The position numbers were made by a program, and so were the translations under genes. The notes under the pieces were generated by a model, which saw only the letters and a program-made list of their open reading frames with translations, did not search any database and had not been told where the DNA came from. DNA of 37,187 bases from Bacteroidetes bacterium UBA1947. GTDB taxonomy: Bacteria; Bacteroidota; Bacteroidia; Chitinophagales; Chitinophagaceae. Each line of letters begins with the position of its first letter. The stretch's first letter is position 1. Shown here piece after piece: positions 14,207 to 23,019 of this stretch. The DNA lies in NCBI GenBank assembly GCA_002336915.1, contig DDET01000034.1:1-37187 (forward strand), in the 5' to 3' direction.

Positions 14207-17107
14207 TTGATATTGAACCACCTGTTGAAACATATATACCTCACATGCGCTTTTGTACTCGCTGCTTCACAGCTTAAAGCACAGGACCCTTACTTTATTG
14301 CTATTGATAGGTCCAAGGGATTGCCCTCTAACGCCGTTTATGATATCTTCCAGGATAGCAAGGGTTTCATATGGGTGGCGCATAATGAGGGCCTGAGCCG
14401 CTATGACGGTTATGAGTTCAAAACATATACGAACAGTCACCAAACCTCCAGGTCAGGCACCAACATACACGAGGATAAATATGGCCGCATATGGTATGAG
14501 AATTTTGATGGTTATCTCTACTATGTGCAAAACGACACTTTGAGGTCATTTGCTCAAAAAACGGCCCTTGGCTTTATTCACTATGGAATCTGCGGTAACT
14601 CAGTAATCGTTGCTCAAAAAGAAGGATTCGACATCTACGATGGAAAAAATCTCCGGTACCAAAAAACTATTTATGCAAATGCCGACTCATTTGGCGGTGG
14701 TTATGCTACAAACGAACATTACTATATCTATTCCGGGAATGCGTTGCTGGATATAGCTTCGGGTGGAGCAGTGAGCAAAATAACAACACTGCCGACAGGT
14801 ATGATAACCGGTTCCAGGCACGGTGCACTATTGCTCCCCAAAGATCCGGCTAACGGTTTTTGCTACGATATTATTAATGCAAAAATTGAAAAAAAATTTC
14901 ACCGTCCGCCTGCAGCTTACGTCCAGAAACTGGCCTACACCGGCGGATGCTATTGGTTTTGCACACCCCAGGGAGCATGGGCTTATGACGAAGAGGGACA
15001 CGACCTGAATAATGGCCTTCCGTTTTATAAAAGCAAAAGCATATCCTGCACCTTTAAGGACAGGGAAGGAAATCAATGGCTGGGTACCACGAACGAAGGC
15101 ATTTTGCTTATTCCCGACCTCAGTATAAAGATCATCACCGGCCTGATACCCAACAGGCTCATTAGAGAAAAAGACATGCTCCATGCGGCGACAAGGGACA
15201 ACGCCATATTTACCTACAATTTTTCTAACAACACACTTACCCGGCGCTTCCAGGATAGTGTGCATCACGAGGCCATCTTCTTTTATCTTGATAGCGTAGC
15301 AAATAAATTTTTTCTCGCCGCCCAGGATTTCAAGATCATGGACGGAAATTTCAGAACGCTTAGCAAAAATGCTATGGCCGTAAAAGACATGTGCAGGGTA
15401 GATGATAAATACTATGCATTGTCTACCAGCGGCACCAGCGAGCTTATCTATACAGGCAAAAAATCATCCAGTATATGGGATAGTATTGCATACCGCTATA
15501 AGTCTTCAAACGCCCTTATGGCTGCATGCTTTGTGCCAGGCACAAGGGGCAGGGCAGTTACGTACTTGCCATCCACCCATACTATATACTACGGTACTGC
15601 AAAGGGCCTGATCTCGGTTACTCCCTCAGCCGTCCGCGAAATAAAATATAAAGGGCAAACCATTTATCCTGCGCGCCTTGTCAACTATCGAAATGTAATC
15701 TACATCTTTACCACACAAAATGATTTGTATAAACTATCAGCCTCCGGCGAAATAACAGCATTACAGCCCGGCGATGCAATTCAAAAGCCTTCAAACATAA
15801 AAGTATCAGATGCCTTATTGTACCTGCTCGCAGATAATGGCATCAATGTATTGGATACGCTAAAAGATGAATTTGTTCCGGTAAATATTAACCCCGCAAT
15901 AAACAGCAACGAAATAAACGACTTCACAACCTACGATGGTAAAATATGTATCGCAACCGATAAAGGACTGCTTATTACCAACAGGCAAACTAAGATGTTC
16001 AAACCCGTTCCGCAGTTTATGATCAATTCTATATCAGCGAACGGCACAACATACATACCCGGTTCAAACTTAGAGTTCAAATACAATGAGAACGATGTCC
16101 AGATCAACTACTCAATACTCTCTTTCAAAACCGGTGGCAAGTACCCGCTCTACTATAAAATAAATTCGGGCAACTGGCAACCTGCGAGTAATGAGATCAG
16201 GATATTAAAGCTGGCCTCGCTTGCACCTGGCGGCTATAACATTTCCTTCAGGCTGGGCGGCCCTAACGATGCTGCAGTCTTTCCCGTTCAGTCAGTTAGC
16301 TTCAGTATAGCCAAAGCTTTTTGGCTGGAATGGTGGTTCTTTGCCTGTTGTTTGTTATTCGTTGCAGGCTGTTCTTATAGTTATTACAGGTGGCAAACAA
16401 GCATGTTGAAGAAAAAGAATGCATTGTTGCTGGAAAAAGCAGACCTGGAAAAGAGCCTTCGCAATTCAATGCTCACCTCCATACGTTCACAAATGAACCC
16501 GCACTTTTTTTACAATGCCCTCAATACAATTCAGTCTTTCATTTTCTCCGATGATAAGCGTAATGCATCCACCTACCTGGTCAAATTCTCGCAGTTGACC
16601 CGCATGATACTGGAAATGTCCGAGAAAGACAATGTAAGCCTGAATGAGGAGATCAAAGCACTGACATTCTACCTCGAACTGGAAAAAATGCGCTTTCATG
16701 ATGATTTTGATTTCTGTATTAAGATAAATGGCGGTGTGGATACAGACATGGTCAAGATACCGCCAATGATCGTACAGCCTTATGTTGAGAATGCCGTAAA
16801 GCACGGACTACTGCATAAGAAGGGTGCAAAGACCCTCTCTGTAGAATTTTCAATGGAGGGTAATAACCTCCGCATCATTGTTGACGACAACGGCATTGGT
16901 CGCAAAAAAGCAGGTGAGATAAATAAGGTAAGGAACGATAAGCACAAATCCTTTTCCACGCACGCAAATAATAAACGTATCGAAATATTGAATAAAGAAC
17001 GCTCTAATAATATAGGCGTCACATACATAGATAAAGATGAGCCGGCTGATGGAATATCGGGCACCTCGGTTACTATCACTATTCCAATTATTTTCGAAAA
17101 AGCATAG
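14207..17107 (+). CDS. Beta-propeller / Y_Y_Y sensor with LytS-type histidine kinase
   Basis: The protein is 966 aa. The start is TTG: there is an in-frame stop upstream, no early ATG, and a signal peptide follows directly (AFVLAASQLKAQ). Periplasmic Reg_prop beta-propeller repeats start at GLPSNAVYDIFQDSKGFIWV and RYDGYEF. A Y_Y_Y domain (about 610-700; SFKTGGKYPLYYKIN) is followed by one membrane helix (about 705-727) and a coiled segment. The kinase core is of the His_kinase/LytS class: His766 in QMNPHFFYNALNTIQSF, the N-box PYVENAVKHGLLHK, and a G-box DDNGIGRKKA. The design matches Bacteroidota sensors of polysaccharides or other outside ligands. It sits 4 bp upstream of the LytTR regulator gene, which is the expected partner. 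Confidence 0.93.
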   Translation: MILNHLLKHIYLTCAFVLAASQLKAQDPYFIAIDRSKGLPSNAVYDIFQDSKGFIWVAHNEGLSRYDGYEFKTYTNSHQTSRSGTNIHEDKYGRIWYENFDGYLYYVQNDTLRSFAQKTALGFIHYGICGNSVIVAQKEGFDIYDGKNLRYQKTIYANADSFGGGYATNEHYYIYSGNALLDIASGGAVSKITTLPTGMITGSRHGALLLPKDPANGFCYDIINAKIEKKFHRPPAAYVQKLAYTGGCYWFCTPQGAWAYDEEGHDLNNGLPFYKSKSISCTFKDREGNQWLGTTNEGILLIPDLSIKIITGLIPNRLIREKDMLHAATRDNAIFTYNFSNNTLTRRFQDSVHHEAIFFYLDSVANKFFLAAQDFKIMDGNFRTLSKNAMAVKDMCRVDDKYYALSTSGTSELIYTGKKSSSIWDSIAYRYKSSNALMAACFVPGTRGRAVTYLPSTHTIYYGTAKGLISVTPSAVREIKYKGQTIYPARLVNYRNVIYIFTTQNDLYKLSASGEITALQPGDAIQKPSNIKVSDALLYLLADNGINVLDTLKDEFVPVNINPAINSNEINDFTTYDGKICIATDKGLLITNRQTKMFKPVPQFMINSISANGTTYIPGSNLEFKYNENDVQINYSILSFKTGGKYPLYYKINSGNWQPASNEIRILKLASLAPGGYNISFRLGGPNDAAVFPVQSVSFSIAKAFWLEWWFFACCLLFVAGCSYSYYRWQTSMLKKKNALLLEKADLEKSLRNSMLTSIRSQMNPHFFYNALNTIQSFIFSDDKRNASTYLVKFSQLTRMILEMSEKDNVSLNEEIKALTFYLELEKMRFHDDFDFCIKINGGVDTDMVKIPPMIVQPYVENAVKHGLLHKKGAKTLSVEFSMEGNNLRIIVDDNGIGRKKAGEINKVRNDKHKSFSTHANNKRIEILNKERSNNIGVTYIDKDEPADGISGTSVTITIPIIFEKA

Positions 17108-17111
17108 CAGG

Positions 17112-17867
17112 ATGATAAAAGCAATTATAATAGACGATGAATCCAGGGCAAGAAGCCTGTTACAAAAAATGATTGCTGAATATTGCAGCGATATAGAAAT
17201 AGTAGCAGAATGCGAGGACCTGCCCGGTGGAGTGAAAATGATCCGCAAACTAAAACCTGAGCTGGTGTTCCTTGATATAGAAATGCCTGGGCATAGCGGA
17301 CTGGAACTGCTGGAGTTTTTTGACGAGAACGATGTCGACTTTTCTATCATATTCACCACTGCGTATAACGATTATGCGGTGCAGGCGTTTAAGCTTTCAG
17401 CCGTCGACTATTTATTAAAACCCATGGAGCCCGAAGCACTTGAGAACGCAGTGGAGCGCTTCAAAAAGCGCTCACAAAAGGAGCGCAACAACTATACAGC
17501 CCTGCGAGAGAACCTGAAGCAACCAGGCAATATGCAACGCATTGCCGTACCTGATGCGAACTCCGTAAAGTTCTTCGACCTCGATACGATACTTTATTTC
17601 AAGGCCGATAGCTCTTATACCGAGATCATTTTTACTGACAATAACAAATTGATCGTAAGCCGTACCCTCAAAAATATCGAGGACGCACTCGGCAACAATA
17701 CCGATTTTTTCCGCTGTCATAAGTCTTACCTCATTAACATGAAATACTTAACGGACTATGTGAAGTCAGATGGGGGATACCTTGTGCTGAAGCAAAAGCA
17801 TACGATTCCAATTTCAAAGGAAAAGATACAGGAGTTCCTGGACAGGAGCACGGTTATAAAACGTTGA
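17112..17867 (+). CDS. LytTR-family response regulator
   Basis: The protein is 251 aa. The receiver domain occupies 1-120, with acidic Asp8/Asp9, phospho-acceptor Asp55 (VFLDIEMPGHSGLELL), the Thr in IIFTTAYNDYAVQAF and the conserved Lys in DYLLKPME. The DNA-binding LytTR domain is C-terminal (about 150-248): ILYFKADSSYTEIIF, KLIVSRTLKNIEDAL, FFRCHKSYLINMKYL. The start at ATG 17112 is chosen because it begins the receiver fold (MIKAIIIDDES) 4 bp after the kinase stop. A start at 17037 would lie inside the kinase gene. It is the predicted DNA-binding output of the kinase, and probably binds the GTTAGT array at 14015-14097. Confidence 0.96.
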   Translation: MIKAIIIDDESRARSLLQKMIAEYCSDIEIVAECEDLPGGVKMIRKLKPELVFLDIEMPGHSGLELLEFFDENDVDFSIIFTTAYNDYAVQAFKLSAVDYLLKPMEPEALENAVERFKKRSQKERNNYTALRENLKQPGNMQRIAVPDANSVKFFDLDTILYFKADSSYTEIIFTDNNKLIVSRTLKNIEDALGNNTDFFRCHKSYLINMKYLTDYVKSDGGYLVLKQKHTIPISKEKIQEFLDRSTVIKR

Positions 17868-17889
17868 CCTTCTTTTGCCGGGCTTTATT

Positions 17890-17897
17890 TATATTCG
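17890..17897 (+). promoter_or_regulatory. Predicted -7 box of the 106-aa gene
   Basis: TATATTCG differs from TAnnTTTG at one position and lies 16 nt before the ATG at 17914. Confidence 0.35.
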
Positions 17898-17913
17898 CCG
17901 GAGAAAATAGAAT

Positions 17914-18234
17914 ATGGTCCAATCATTTACATACGTAGAGGCAGTAGATATTGCTGAAGATTTCGAGGATATTGTGGATACGGAGCATATAAAAGCAGGC
18001 ATCAAGGCTGTCATAGATGCCGTTACAATTTGTCCTTACCACATCGTTACACAATATCCCTCGCTGGAAGAATATTATAACAGTGAGGAAGCCCGAATAC
18101 CCCTTGAGGACGAGCAAGGCGCTTTATATACAGTATTGGTCGTTATGAGCAAGCTGGACGATAATAGCATTTTGGTGCAGGATATAACAGATTATGTGGA
18201 GGCCAATGGTATTACCTATTCTTTCCCTGCGTAA
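17914..18234 (+). CDS. Small acidic protein of unknown function
   Basis: The protein is 106 aa, soluble, without signal peptide or membrane helix. Composition is acidic (Asp/Glu-rich, e.g. DIAEDFEDIVDTEH). Two hydrophobic alternations, IKAGIKAVIDAVTICPYHIV and ALYTVLVVMSKLDDNSILVQDI, suggest a small alpha/beta fold. It has one Cys (Cys40, in ICPYHIV). I do not recognise the family. It is separated from the LytTR gene by 46 bp with its own weak -7 box, so it is probably not part of that operon. It converges on the MidA-like gene with 11 bp between stop codons. Confidence 0.6.
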   Translation: MVQSFTYVEAVDIAEDFEDIVDTEHIKAGIKAVIDAVTICPYHIVTQYPSLEEYYNSEEARIPLEDEQGALYTVLVVMSKLDDNSILVQDITDYVEANGITYSFPA

Positions 18235-18245
18235 ACTTATTTCAT

Positions 18246-19334
18246 CTAAGCCGATAGCTGTAAGCCTTTCAGCTTTTTCTTAGGGGCCTCTTTCTCCTGT
18301 ATCAGTACTTTAAACTTCCTGCCCATATCATTAAGCAAAGTGTTTTTCAGGAACTGGTTCTTTTGGTAATTCCGGTATGCGTCAGGCTCCTGCATCTTTT
18401 TTAGCTGGTCCTCAAAACCAAGTGCCAACAGGAAATGTGCTTGGTCGGTAAACCCGCATCCGTTCAATCCATACTTCAAACCCCAGTGGTACAGTGCTGT
18501 AAAATTGACATGCGTGGTAATATCCTGCCTGCCGATATCTATATATGGACTGTAATTCACCCTGTGCTTGTTGTAGCACACCATCGTTCCCTCTTTCCGA
18601 TAGGGATGGTACAGATCCCGCGAAGGGTAGCCATAGTCTATCGTCAATACATATCCTTTTCCCATTCCCCCGGCAATGTTCCTTACCCAATCAGTTGCTT
18701 CAAGGTTTATTTCTGTCTGGTAACCTTTGGGCAGTCGCACATGCAGCTCTTCAAAATAACCTTTTAACTCATCACTTGCAGGCATCAATATTTCAGTGAA
18801 CCTACCCTCATCATAAGTCACGAAGATCTCCATAAGTTCATCGCCCATCGCCACACGGTGTACCGCCAGGTTATCTACCAGTTCATTCGATAACACACAT
18901 CCGGTAAAGCCATTTATCTCATTTATCGAGTCTATCCAGTTTACTTTCTCCACCAGGTGTGCCTTTTCTTTTGCACGCATTGTAGGACTTTTCTCAATAA
19001 TGCAATAGTTTAGCTTTTTGTAGAAAGGTTCATCGTCCTTGAGTGATTGCAGAATATCATGGCATAGCTGACCCATACCTGCGCCGTACTCTACTATAGT
19101 AAAGTCGCCCTCACCCAGCAATCTCCACATTTCAGTAAGCTGTTCGGCTACCAAAGTGCCGAAAATTGTACTGAGGCATGAGCTCGTATAATAGTCACCC
19201 TGCGGCCCTATTTTGTCTTTGACGGAGGTGTAATATCCCAGTTCGGGATAGTACAGGCACATCTCCATATAGTCATGAAAAGATATCGGCCCTTTTTTCA
19301 GTATTTCATTTTTTATGATATCTGATAGCTGCAT
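18246..19334 (-). CDS. MidA/NDUFAF7-like SAM-dependent methyltransferase
   Basis: The protein is 362 aa, near the usual size of the DUF185/MidA family. The N-terminus has the family signature: FHDYMEMCLYYPELGYYTS, then GDYYTSSCLSTIFGTLVAEQL. The SAM-binding motif I is IVEYGAGMGQLCHDIL, and the later NELVDNLAVHRV and TIDYGYPSRDLYHPYRKEGT segments are also characteristic. The eukaryotic homologue methylates an arginine of respiratory complex I; the bacterial substrate is not settled. It is a single-gene unit on the minus strand, convergent with the small acidic gene and divergent from the YceI gene. Confidence 0.92.
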   Translation of the reverse strand: MQLSDIIKNEILKKGPISFHDYMEMCLYYPELGYYTSVKDKIGPQGDYYTSSCLSTIFGTLVAEQLTEMWRLLGEGDFTIVEYGAGMGQLCHDILQSLKDDEPFYKKLNYCIIEKSPTMRAKEKAHLVEKVNWIDSINEINGFTGCVLSNELVDNLAVHRVAMGDELMEIFVTYDEGRFTEILMPASDELKGYFEELHVRLPKGYQTEINLEATDWVRNIAGGMGKGYVLTIDYGYPSRDLYHPYRKEGTMVCYNKHRVNYSPYIDIGRQDITTHVNFTALYHWGLKYGLNGCGFTDQAHFLLALGFEDQLKKMQEPDAYRNYQKNQFLKNTLLNDMGRKFKVLIQEKEAPKKKLKGLQLSA

Positions 19335-19427
19335 CCGTCCATTTTATGGATAAGATGAAAAAAAATTATACCATCAGATGTTCTTAGCACGGTTTTTATA
19401 CACTGTTATGAACGAATAGATATAAAT

Positions 19428-20102
19428 ATGAAGATCAGAGCGAAATCAAACAGCATTTATCTAATACTAATAGCATCCATAATTTTTACTTCCTGCTCAG
19501 ATGCTCCTAAAGGAGACAAAGCTGAAGTGACAGAGCAAAAAGAAACAGCCGCAGTTACAGGCAATACTTTTACAGTGGATACAGCAGCATCCTATATACG
19601 TTTCACAGGTCATGGAGTGGGGAAGAACCATCCCGGTAAGTTCCATCTGTCCTCAGGTGAGTTGTCTGTTTTCGGCAACCAGGTAACCGGCGGCAAGTTT
19701 ATAATTAATATGAACTCACTTCAAATGGAGCAGCAGGATCCTGCTGTACAAAATAAATTAAGGCCACACCTTTTAAGTGAAGATTTCTTTGATGCAGCCA
19801 AATATGGTACTGCAGCTTTTGAGATAAGTACAGTTGGGCCTTATACGGCCGACGCAAACAACAAATCAATGGTGGAAAATGCCAATAGTACAGTGAGTGG
19901 GAACCTGACCCTGAAAAATATAACTAAGAATGTCTCTTTCCCGGCGCGGATAGAGCTCTCGGCCAACTTATTGAAGGCCGTGGCAAACTTTGATATAAAT
20001 CGTACAGACTGGCAAATAACCTACGGGAATGATAAATCGCTCGGAGACAAGTTTATTTCCGAAACAGTAAATGTAGAGATCAATTTGCAGGCTGGAAAGT
20101 AA
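19428..20102 (+). CDS. YceI-family lipoprotein
   Basis: The protein is 224 aa. It has a lipoprotein signal with a lipobox at residues 18-23 (IFTSC), so Cys23 is likely lipidated. After a short charged spacer (about 24-45) comes the YceI lipocalin-like beta-barrel. Its typical opening is FTVDTAASYIRFTGHGVGKNHPGKF, and later segments are VTGGKFIINMNSL, SGNLTLKNITKNVSFPA and FDINRTDWQITYG. YceI proteins bind polyprenyl or other long hydrophobic ligands. The protein would sit on the periplasmic face of the inner or outer membrane. It converges with the next gene, 1 bp between the ends. Confidence 0.92.
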   Translation: MKIRAKSNSIYLILIASIIFTSCSDAPKGDKAEVTEQKETAAVTGNTFTVDTAASYIRFTGHGVGKNHPGKFHLSSGELSVFGNQVTGGKFIINMNSLQMEQQDPAVQNKLRPHLLSEDFFDAAKYGTAAFEISTVGPYTADANNKSMVENANSTVSGNLTLKNITKNVSFPARIELSANLLKAVANFDINRTDWQITYGNDKSLGDKFISETVNVEINLQAGK

Positions 20103-20103
20103 C

Positions 20104-20337
20104 TTACTTTATCTTTTTACCGTTTATGTATCCACGGCTCATCATATAGGTCTTGTTAAAGTTCCGCATGTACCATTTCCTTACCGGTTTGCGTACAAGC
20201 CTAAAGATCAGCAAGCAGATAATAGCTGCTACTGCCGAGGCCACGGATATTTTGAGCAGGTTCGCCTCAAGATCGATCGATAAAAAAACGGCTATCCAGG
20301 CTAATGCCGTTAGTAAAAAATAGAAAAACGTTTTCAT
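20104..20337 (-). CDS. Small two-helix membrane protein
   Basis: The protein is 77 aa from the ATG at 20337; an in-frame ATG at 20358 would add MHYTPHI, which looks like non-coding leader. Two hydrophobic segments (about 2-21 and 27-48) are followed by a strongly basic cytoplasmic tail (RLVRKPVRKWYMRNFNKTYMM). Family not recognised. It lies between the convergent YceI gene and the upstream DEAD-box helicase gene on the same strand. Confidence 0.6.
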   Translation of the reverse strand: MKTFFYFLLTALAWIAVFLSIDLEANLLKISVASAVAAIICLLIFRLVRKPVRKWYMRNFNKTYMMSRGYINGKKIK

Positions 20338-20422
20338 TATATGTGGTGTGTAATGCAATGTAATACACGCAATTATACCTCGTATCTGAAAACACTTAAA
20401 ATTTTGTTAAAGCAAAACAAAG

Positions 20423-21748
20423 TCACTTTTTTTTGCCTCTTGATTTAGGCTTGCCATATTTCTCCATCATTTTATCCTTATGGCTTACTTTAAAGTTCAC
20501 TTTTTTATTCTTTGCAGATTTCTCATGGAATGCACCGCCTCCTTCTTCCCTCCTGATATGCTTGCCGGCCGATAACTCTTTCATGCGTACTTTAGGCATT
20601 TCATCCTCCGTTAGTATGGTGGATATTTCAAGGTCATCGGGTAGGGCGGCCATCGGTATTTTGTACTTCATCAGCTCTTCGATCGCTATTTGCTGTTCCT
20701 TTTCGGTTACAAAACTGATAGCTATACCTTTTTTATCAGCACGCCCCGTGCGGCCTATCCGGTGTATGTAGTGCTCCGGAACCTCCGGCATATCAAAATT
20801 TATCACATGGCTCACCCCGGCAATATCCAGTCCACGCGCTATAATATCCGTTGCTATGATAAACCGGTAGTTGCCTTCCTCAAATTGTTTCACAGTGTTA
20901 AAACGGTGGTTCTGCTCTTTGTTTGAGTGTATCACACCCATCTTGCCGTTATAGCCGCTCTCAAGCTCTGCATAGAGCTCATCGGCCAGCTTTTTCGTAG
21001 CCACGAATACAAGTACCTTGTTCATGCTTTCATCGTTATCCAGCAACAATCTCAGCAAATTCACTTTGGTGTAAAAATTAGGCACCTCGTATGCACTTTG
21101 TTCTATGTTCTCCAGAGGTGTGCCCGTTGGTGCTGCTTCTACTATCACGGGGTCATTAAAATAATCACGCATCATTACTTCCACATCTGCTGTAATGGTA
21201 GCCGAAAAAAGCAGGTTCTGCCTTTTGGGTGGTAGCATTTCAAGAATGCTGTTCAGTTGCGCGCGGAAGCCGAGGTTCAGCATTTCATCCATCTCGTCTA
21301 TCACCAGTCGCTTAATATTTTTCAATCTCAGCGATCCGTTATAGGCCAGGTCCATCAACCTGCCGGGCGTGGCCACTACCACATCGCAACCGTTCTCTAT
21401 TGCCAGGGCCTGTGGTTTCATATTTACTCCGCCAAAGGCACCTACCACCTCAAGCGTCAGGTAAGCGCTCAACTTCTTTACTTCTTCTACTACCTGCACT
21501 ACCAGTTCGCGTGTAGGTACAATAACAAGTATCTGTGGAAACCTGTCCTTTGCGAATTTCCATTGCCGCAGGCAGGGTAGTAAGTAGGCAAAGGTTTTAC
21601 CGGTACCAGTCTGTGCTATACCACATATATCGCGTCCCGACATGATCACCGGAAATGCCTTCCGTTGTATGGGGGTGGGGTATACGTAGCCCATATCGCT
21701 TAGGGCGTTCAGTAATGGGGTATTTATATTCAGTTCGTCAAATGTCAT
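20423..21748 (-). CDS. DEAD-box RNA helicase with DEMD Walker B
   Basis: The protein is 441 aa. Motifs in order are: Q motif (LNINTPLLNALSDMGYVYPTPIQ), I (AQTGTGKT), Ia (PTRELV), Ib (TPGR), II as Asp151-Glu-Met-Asp154 instead of DEAD, III (SAT), IV (KVLVFVATKK), V (ATDIIARGLDIAGVSHVINFD) and VI (YIHRIGRTGR). A basic C-terminal tail (KSAKNKKVNFKVSHKDKMMEKYGKPKSRGKKK) probably binds RNA. It starts in a 4-bp overlap with the upstream THUMP methyltransferase gene, suggesting translational coupling and a shared role in ribosome assembly or rRNA handling. The A-to-M change keeps the two acidic residues, so ATPase activity is expected. Confidence 0.95.
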   Translation of the reverse strand: MTFDELNINTPLLNALSDMGYVYPTPIQRKAFPVIMSGRDICGIAQTGTGKTFAYLLPCLRQWKFAKDRFPQILVIVPTRELVVQVVEEVKKLSAYLTLEVVGAFGGVNMKPQALAIENGCDVVVATPGRLMDLAYNGSLRLKNIKRLVIDEMDEMLNLGFRAQLNSILEMLPPKRQNLLFSATITADVEVMMRDYFNDPVIVEAAPTGTPLENIEQSAYEVPNFYTKVNLLRLLLDNDESMNKVLVFVATKKLADELYAELESGYNGKMGVIHSNKEQNHRFNTVKQFEEGNYRFIIATDIIARGLDIAGVSHVINFDMPEVPEHYIHRIGRTGRADKKGIAISFVTEKEQQIAIEELMKYKIPMAALPDDLEISTILTEDEMPKVRMKELSAGKHIRREEGGGAFHEKSAKNKKVNFKVSHKDKMMEKYGKPKSRGKKK

Positions 21749-22950
21749 GCTTGGTCTGTTTTATTGTCTTCTTCGTTCTCAGGTCTTGCTACGCGTCTTG
21801 TTCCCTCGTATAGTTCAAACTCCAGCATTCTGCAATCAATGATACTGGTATAGAATTCTATTCTTCGTTTTGCCTTCAGGCCTATTTTCTTCGCAAGGTC
21901 TAGGTTGCCGGTGAACACGTAGCCGAAATACCCGCCACACTTCTTTTTCATAAAGTCGCCAATGCGGGTATATACTTCCTCCAGTTCTGTTTCTTCGCCC
22001 AGTCGCTCGCCATATTCAGGATTCACGAACATCACGCCTTTTCCACCCTCCGGCACTTCAGTATCGGCGAAGTCACATAGCTTGAATTCTATCAGGTCTG
22101 CCACTCCTGCAGCCACCGCATTTCGTTTTGCATTGGTAATAGCCACTTCGCTATAGTCGGTGGCTATTATGCGCAGGCCGGGCACATCTTTTATCCGGGC
22201 GTCCAGTATGGCCATCTCCTTATCGTACACCGACTCATCATAATCCTGCAGGTGCATAAATGCATAGTTGGTCCTGAATAGTCCGGGTCTTGTATCGGTA
22301 GCTATCAATGCTGCCTCAATAGCTACCGTTCCCGATCCGCACATAGGATTCACAAATGGCGATATTCTGTCCCATCGGGTGGCCATTATTGTCGCAGCAG
22401 CCAATGCTTCCAGCATCGGCGCACGCCCCGGTATCTTACGGTAGCCATGCCTGGCTAGTGAGTCGCCCGAGGTATCTATAAAAATCTCTGCATCTTCATT
22501 TTTCCAAAACAGGTGTATCACCGCGCCGCTTAGTTCAGAGCCTGTGTTAGGGCGCTTCCCGGTTTCCTCCCGCACACGGTCCACTATCGCGTCCTTTACC
22601 CGCAGGTTGGCAAACATCTTATTATTGATGGTTTCGTTGAACACATTGCTGGTAACGGAAAAATAGCCATCCTCCGGCAGCAGGTCTTCCCAGGGATAGT
22701 TGTTGATATTATTGTAGATATCATCGGCATCCACAGCCTCAAAATGCCCCAGGCTATATAGCACCTGGCTGGCAGTACGCAGGTTCAGGTTCAGCTTTAT
22801 ACAGTCATTAATGCTGGCTTGTAGGCGCAGCCCGGTCACAAAGGTCTCATCTATCTCAAATCCCAGCTCTTTCACCTCCTGTTCCAGGTAGGGAGCCAGG
22901 CGTTTGTGGCAGGTAATGGTAACATCACTCTTGGTTGTGTAAAACGACAT
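21745..22950 (-). CDS. THUMP-domain class I RNA methyltransferase (RlmKL/YpsC-like)
   Basis: The protein is 401 aa. An N-terminal ferredoxin-like/THUMP region (about 1-160: TCHKRLAPYLEQEVKELGF ... VIDFTRVREETGK-like helix) is followed by a Rossmann methyltransferase. Motif I is NPMCGSGTVAIEAALIA; another SAM segment is IATDYSEVAITNAKRNA. The catalytic motif IV, usually NPPYGER, reads Asn310-Pro-Glu-Tyr313 (NPEYGERLG). The protein resembles the large-subunit rRNA m2G methyltransferases (RlmL half). Its 4-bp overlap with the helicase start and the exact -7 box at 22959-22966 define a two-gene operon. Target base is inferred from family only. Confidence 0.93.
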   Translation of the reverse strand: MSFYTTKSDVTITCHKRLAPYLEQEVKELGFEIDETFVTGLRLQASINDCIKLNLNLRTASQVLYSLGHFEAVDADDIYNNINNYPWEDLLPEDGYFSVTSNVFNETINNKMFANLRVKDAIVDRVREETGKRPNTGSELSGAVIHLFWKNEDAEIFIDTSGDSLARHGYRKIPGRAPMLEALAAATIMATRWDRISPFVNPMCGSGTVAIEAALIATDTRPGLFRTNYAFMHLQDYDESVYDKEMAILDARIKDVPGLRIIATDYSEVAITNAKRNAVAAGVADLIEFKLCDFADTEVPEGGKGVMFVNPEYGERLGEETELEEVYTRIGDFMKKKCGGYFGYVFTGNLDLAKKIGLKAKRRIEFYTSIIDCRMLEFELYEGTRRVARPENEEDNKTDQA

Positions 22951-22958
22951 ACAGCCTG

Positions 22959-22966
22959 CAAAGGTA
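22959..22966 (-). promoter_or_regulatory. Predicted -7 box of the methyltransferase-helicase operon
   Basis: TACCTTTG on the minus strand is an exact TAnnTTTG match, followed by CAGGC, and ends 8 nt before the ATG at 22950. Confidence 0.6.
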
Positions 22967-23019
22967 AACCCTTAAAAGCGATATTATAAGACAAATTGCA
23001 TTGAGGATAATTACCCGGC

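Noticed and set aside
17037..17111. Upstream ATG extension of the LytTR regulator
   Set aside because: It lies inside the end of the kinase gene; the ATG at 17112 starts the receiver fold directly and sits 4 bp after the kinase stop.
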